DNA from: Vitreoscilla filiformis
Lineage (GTDB): Bacteria > Pseudomonadota > Gammaproteobacteria > Burkholderiales > Burkholderiaceae_C
NCBI RefSeq assembly: GCF_002222655.1
Contig: NZ_CP022423.1
Location: forward strand, 1,116,001-1,180,000
Direction: 5' to 3'
DNA: 64,000 nt
Below the pieces are notes generated by a model. It was not told the DNA's origin. It searched no databases and saw only the letters and a program-made list of their open reading frames with translations. Position numbers and translations under genes: made by a program. Numbering within the stretch: position 1 is the stretch's first letter; the number at the start of each line of letters is the position of its first letter. Below are positions 60,594 to 64,000 of the stretch, in pieces.

Positions 60594-61574
60594 TCACCAG
60601 TCACCGGAGGCGCCACCGCCACCGAAGTCACCGCCACCGCCCGAAGAAAAACTGTCAAAACTTCCGCCACTGTCGCTGCTGGAGCCGCCGCCCCATCCGC
60701 CAGTGACGATCGGGCTGGATCGACTGCCGCTGGGGTTGGCATGTAAGCTCGTGCCCCGGTCGGCCAACCGCAGGCGAACCACGGCAAAGGCCACCAAGGC
60801 ACCCAACACCATCACCCACCAAGAGGCATCCAGACGATGCAGTGCCATGGGGGCGACAGCGCCGCTCACCCAGCTCGCGCCAGTGCGCCCCATGATGCTG
60901 GAGAGCACCTGTCCGCCGGCGACCGCCATCATGGCCACCACGAAAAGCAAAAACACCCCGTCTATAGCCTCTCCGTCATCCCGGGCTGTGGGAGCTCCGG
61001 GAGGCGGCACCTCCCCATGCAGGCGCTTGCGCAATGCCTCAACCGTGGCTTGCAGCCCTTGCGCGTACTGACCGGAGCGGAAAGCGGGGCGAATCACCTG
61101 ATCGATGATCTGCCGAGCGGCCAGGTCTGGAATGGCGCCTTCCAGTGCTTTGGCCACCTCGATGCGAACACGCCGATCATCACGAGCCACCACGATCAGC
61201 ACGCCATCGCCCACGTCGCGGCGGCCAATCTTCCAAGCGTCTGCCACCCGCCAGGCATAGGCGGCGATGTCCTCGGGCGCCGTGCGTTTCACCAGCAGAA
61301 TCACCATCTGGCTGCCCGTTTGCACTTCGACCTCCGCCAACTGGCGGCTGAGGGCCTGTTGCTGCTCAGTGCTCAACGTATCGCCGGTTTGGTCGATCAC
61401 GCGGCCACTGAGTGTGGGGATCGGTTGAACTTCGGTGTCTGCTGGCGCCGAGGCGGTTTGGGCGTGTGCCCCGCCCCACAACAGCAACGCCATGATGGCA
61501 ACGACCCCGCCACGCGACCAGCGCTGACGCGGGGGACAGTACCCTGAAAAAAGCAGCAAGAGGGCAGCGATCAT
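60594..61574 (-). CDS. TPM-domain envelope protein with Gly-rich C-terminus (YgcG-like)
   Basis: 326 residues. The N-terminus includes a hydrophobic segment and a signal-like stretch ending GGAHAQTASA. The TPM domain (LSTEQQQALSRQLAEVEVQT, then VGDGVLIVVARDDRRVRIEV, then AARQIIDQVIRPAFRSGQYA) is followed by two hydrophobic helices and a Ser/Gly-rich end (SFSSGGGGDFGGGGASGDW) typical of YgcG-type proteins. Between lemA and the short TPM gene on one transcript. Confidence 0.88.
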   Translation of the reverse strand: MIAALLLLFSGYCPPRQRWSRGGVVAIMALLLWGGAHAQTASAPADTEVQPIPTLSGRVIDQTGDTLSTEQQQALSRQLAEVEVQTGSQMVILLVKRTAPEDIAAYAWRVADAWKIGRRDVGDGVLIVVARDDRRVRIEVAKALEGAIPDLAARQIIDQVIRPAFRSGQYAQGLQATVEALRKRLHGEVPPPGAPTARDDGEAIDGVFLLFVVAMMAVAGGQVLSSIMGRTGASWVSGAVAPMALHRLDASWWVMVLGALVAFAVVRLRLADRGTSLHANPSGSRSSPIVTGGWGGGSSSDSGGSFDSFSSGGGGDFGGGGASGDW

Positions 61575-61607
61575 GCAAGACGCCTGTGGGCAGCGAAGGC
61601 TCTGAGC

Positions 61608-62231
61608 TTACCGTGAGGCAGCCGGGGTGGGTTTGCCAAAATCAACCTTGGGTGGGGTTGCCAGGGCGCGTTCGTCTTCGACGGTGAAGCTGGGTTTGAC
61701 GGCGTAGCTGAATGCCATGGCCGTCAAGTTGGTGGGGAAGCTTCGAGCCAGGACGTTGTACTCCTGCACCGTTTTGATGTAACGATTGCGTGCCACCGTG
61801 ATGCGGTTTTCGGTGCCTTCGAGCTGGACGCGCAAATCCTGAAAACCTTGGTTGGCCTTGAGTGTGGGATAACGTTCACTGACCACCATCAAGCGGCTCA
61901 AAGCACTGCCCAACTGCCCCTGCGCCGCTTGGAAGCGTTGCAAGGCTTGCGGGTCGTTCAGCACCTCCGGGGTGAGCTGGATCGAGGTGGCTTTGGCGCG
62001 GGCCTCGATCACACGGGTCAAGGTTTCTTGTTCGAACCCGGCTTCACCTTGCACCGTGGCCACCACGTTGGGGATCAGGTCGGCACGGCGCTGGTACTGG
62101 TTGAGAACCTCCGCCCAGGCGGCCTTGCTTTGTTCGTCCAGTTGTTGGAATTGGTTGTAGCCACAGCCGGACAGTGTCAAGCTGCTGGCCAAGACCCAGC
62201 CCAACAACCCTGAAGTGCGAAGAGAGCGCAT
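61608..62231 (-). CDS. lemA: LemA family lipoprotein
   Basis: 207 residues from ATG 62231. Signal peptide with lipobox [20 protein letters not shown] (Cys about 23), then the LemA helical domain ([20 protein letters not shown], then [20 protein letters not shown], then [20 protein letters not shown]). Membrane-anchored; function in the envelope unresolved. First gene of the TPM cluster. Confidence 0.93.
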   Translation of the reverse strand: MRSLRTSGLLGWVLASSLTLSGCGYNQFQQLDEQSKAAWAEVLNQYQRRADLIPNVVATVQGEAGFEQETLTRVIEARAKATSIQLTPEVLNDPQALQRFQAAQGQLGSALSRLMVVSERYPTLKANQGFQDLRVQLEGTENRITVARNRYIKTVQEYNVLARSFPTNLTAMAFSYAVKPSFTVEDERALATPPKVDFGKPTPAASR

Positions 62232-62330
62232 GAAACATCCTTTCGATGAGAGTGCCGAATCCGGCACATGTTGACATGACCCCTATGGGGATGGGTGGAC
62301 AGCCGTCAGAGGCGTCGATAATCGTCCCCC

Positions 62331-63422
62331 ATGTTTGCACCGCTCACCAACGACACCTTCTTGCGCGCCTGCCTGCGCCAGCCGACCGACCACACGCCGA
62401 TTTGGCTGATGCGCCAAGCCGGGCGCTACTTGCCGGAATACTGCGCCACACGAGCCCGGGCTGGCAGTTTCATGGGTCTGGCCACGAATGTGGATTACGC
62501 CACCGAGGTGACGTTGCAACCGCTGGAGCGCTACCCGCTGGATGCCGCGATTTTGTTTTCGGACATCCTCACGGTGCCGGATGCGATGGGGCTGGGCCTG
62601 TCGTTCCAGCAGGGTGAAGGCCCGAAGTTCGCCAAGGTGGTGCGCGACGAGGCCGCTGTGGCCGAGCTGGCCGTGCCCGACATGGAGAAGCTGCGTTATG
62701 TGTTCGATGCCGTGACATCGATTCGCAAGGCGCTGAATGGCCGGGTGCCGCTGATCGGCTTCTCGGGCAGCCCGTGGACGCTGGCCTGTTACATGGTCGA
62801 AGGCGGTGGGTCGGATGACTACCGCAAGGTCAAGAGCCTGATGTACGCCCGCCCCGATCTGATGCATCGCATCCTGACGGTGAACGCCGATGCCGTGGCC
62901 GCCTACCTCAACACCCAGATCGACGCCGGCGCCCAGGCGGTGATGGTGTTTGACAGTTGGGGTGGGGTGCTGGCCGATGGCGCGTTCCAGCAGTTCTCGT
63001 TGGCCTACACCCGTCGCGTGGTGCAACAGTTGCAGCGCGAGAAGGACGGGCAGCGCATCCCGGTGATCGTGTTCACCAAGGGCGGTGGGTTGTGGTTGGA
63101 GCAGATCGCCGAGGTCGGGGCCGACGTGTTGGGGCTCGATTGGACGATGAGCCTGGGCCGTGCCCGCGCCCTGGTGGGTGACCGGGTGGCTTTGCAAGGC
63201 AACCTTGATCCAAATGTGCTGTTTGCGCCGCCGGAGGTTGTCGCTGCCGAAGGGGTGAAGGTGCTGGAAGCTTTTGGCCGTCCGCAACGCGCCGATGGTA
63301 CGTGGGACGGGCACATTTTCAACTTGGGTCACGGCATCAGCCAGTTCACCCCGCCTGAGCATGTAAGCGCCTTGGTCGAGGCGGTGCATGCGCATTCGCG
63401 GCGCCAGCGTCAACCGGCCTGA
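62331..63422 (+). CDS. hemE: Uroporphyrinogen decarboxylase
   Basis: 363 residues. Motifs [20 protein letters not shown], then [20 protein letters not shown], then [20 protein letters not shown], and later [16 protein letters not shown]. Converts uroporphyrinogen III to coproporphyrinogen III. Stop lies directly before the priA GTG. Confidence 0.97.
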   Translation: MFAPLTNDTFLRACLRQPTDHTPIWLMRQAGRYLPEYCATRARAGSFMGLATNVDYATEVTLQPLERYPLDAAILFSDILTVPDAMGLGLSFQQGEGPKFAKVVRDEAAVAELAVPDMEKLRYVFDAVTSIRKALNGRVPLIGFSGSPWTLACYMVEGGGSDDYRKVKSLMYARPDLMHRILTVNADAVAAYLNTQIDAGAQAVMVFDSWGGVLADGAFQQFSLAYTRRVVQQLQREKDGQRIPVIVFTKGGGLWLEQIAEVGADVLGLDWTMSLGRARALVGDRVALQGNLDPNVLFAPPEVVAAEGVKVLEAFGRPQRADGTWDGHIFNLGHGISQFTPPEHVSALVEAVHAHSRRQRQPA

Positions 63423-64000
63423 GTGAGCGCGGAGCGGCCTGCGCGTTGGCGCATCGCGGTCGATGCGCCGCAGCACGTCGGCCTGGGTGATTGGCTGGAT
63501 TACGTCACCGATCTGGCGTTGCAGCCGGGGCAGTTGGTGCGCGTTCCCCTGGGGCAGCGCGAGGTGCTGGGGGTGGTGTGGGCGCCAGTGCCCTCCGATG
63601 CGCCGGTGCCCCCGGGGGTCACGCTGCGGGCGGTGACGCAGGTGTTGGCGCACCTGTCGCCGCTGCCCGAGCGTTGGCGTCAATTGGTGGCGTTCACGGC
63701 GCGGTATTACCAGCGTTCTCTCGGCGAGGTCGCCCTGGCGGTGCTGCCGCCGGAGCTGCGCAAGCTCGACGATGGCGCGCTCCAAAAAAAACAGGCCCGA
63801 TGGTGCAAGAAGCCCCCCATCTCCGCAAACGCTGGGGTGGATGATGCGCTCGGGCCCGCGTTGACCCCCGAGCAGCACGCCGCTGGGGTGGCGCTGGAAG
63901 CTGCGCTGCACGCACCAGAACCCGGGTGTTACGTGCTGCACGGTGTCACGGGGAGCGGCAAGACCGAGGTGTATCTGCGTGCGGCGCAGCAAGCGTTGGC
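63423..64000 (+). CDS. priA: Primosomal protein N' (PriA), 5' part, runs off right edge
   Basis: Frame open from GTG 63423, adjacent to the hemE TGA, to the window end (192 codons). N-terminal DNA-binding region (RIAVDAPQHVGLGDWLDYVT, then PGQLVRVPLGQREVLGVVWA) and the helicase Walker A (YVLHGVTGSGKTEVYLRAAQ) at the edge. PriA restarts stalled replication forks. Confidence 0.92.
   Translation, partial: MSAERPARWRIAVDAPQHVGLGDWLDYVTDLALQPGQLVRVPLGQREVLGVVWAPVPSDAPVPPGVTLRAVTQVLAHLSPLPERWRQLVAFTARYYQRSLGEVALAVLPPELRKLDDGALQKKQARWCKKPPISANAGVDDALGPALTPEQHAAGVALEAALHAPEPGCYVLHGVTGSGKTEVYLRAAQQAL

Noticed and set aside
62283..63992. 569-residue minus-strand frame opposite hemE and priA
   Set aside because: Antisense shadow of two well-identified genes.

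Overview
The window is GC-rich bacterial DNA from a betaproteobacterium, most likely Burkholderiales. The evidence is the atpIBEFHAGDC order and sequence, a fused CysN-CysC, the hemE-priA order, a small DUF2946-type protein downstream of purU, and overall codon use. Genus cannot be settled from the sequence. Two blocks are present: a transposable (Mu-like) prophage from the left edge to about 36350, and host chromosome from there to the right edge.

Prophage (1 to about 36350, left end outside the window). Late genes run leftward on the minus strand: holin-like protein, DUF2730, winged-helix protein, DUF3486 small-terminase-like protein, terminase, portal (frameshifted), MuF with a C-terminal extension, gpG-like morphogenesis protein, protease with nested scaffold, decoration protein, major head protein, gp35/gp36/gp37-like connectors, tail tube, tape measure, then large beta-rich distal tail proteins. 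No sheath gene is visible, so the virion is probably Mu-type heads on a non-contractile tail. Early genes run rightward on the plus strand: regulators, a KilA-N protein, a membrane protein, RdgC, the DDE transposase (MuA analogue), the AAA+ target protein (MuB analogue), DUF3164, GemA and a Mor-type activator, followed by a terminator and the phage end. The repressor lies between the two arms on the minus strand, with a perfect palindromic operator inside a candidate early promoter. It shares a transcription unit with an AT-rich gene of unknown function, the best candidate for a lysogen-expressed accessory trait.

Junction. The prophage sits in a sensor histidine kinase gene. The 3' part, starting at the H-box, remains at 36351-37020 and lies directly upstream of a PAP2 phosphatase and a phosphoethanolamine transferase (lipid A modification), so the insertion removed the kinase that probably controls that pair.

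Host region. A KpsC-like capsule protein and CysQ are on the minus strand. Divergent from them is an assimilatory sulfate activation block: an IS630-like HTH region open in frame into cysD, then cysD, cysNC and an SLC13/TrkA-C transporter that may be the sulfate importer. Then follow purU, a DUF2946-type gene, a cytochrome c5-like gene, tRNA-Arg(CCG), rlpA, an SMP-30 family lactonase, the complete F1Fo ATP synthase operon, two TPM-domain genes with lemA on the minus strand, hemE, and the start of priA running off the right edge.
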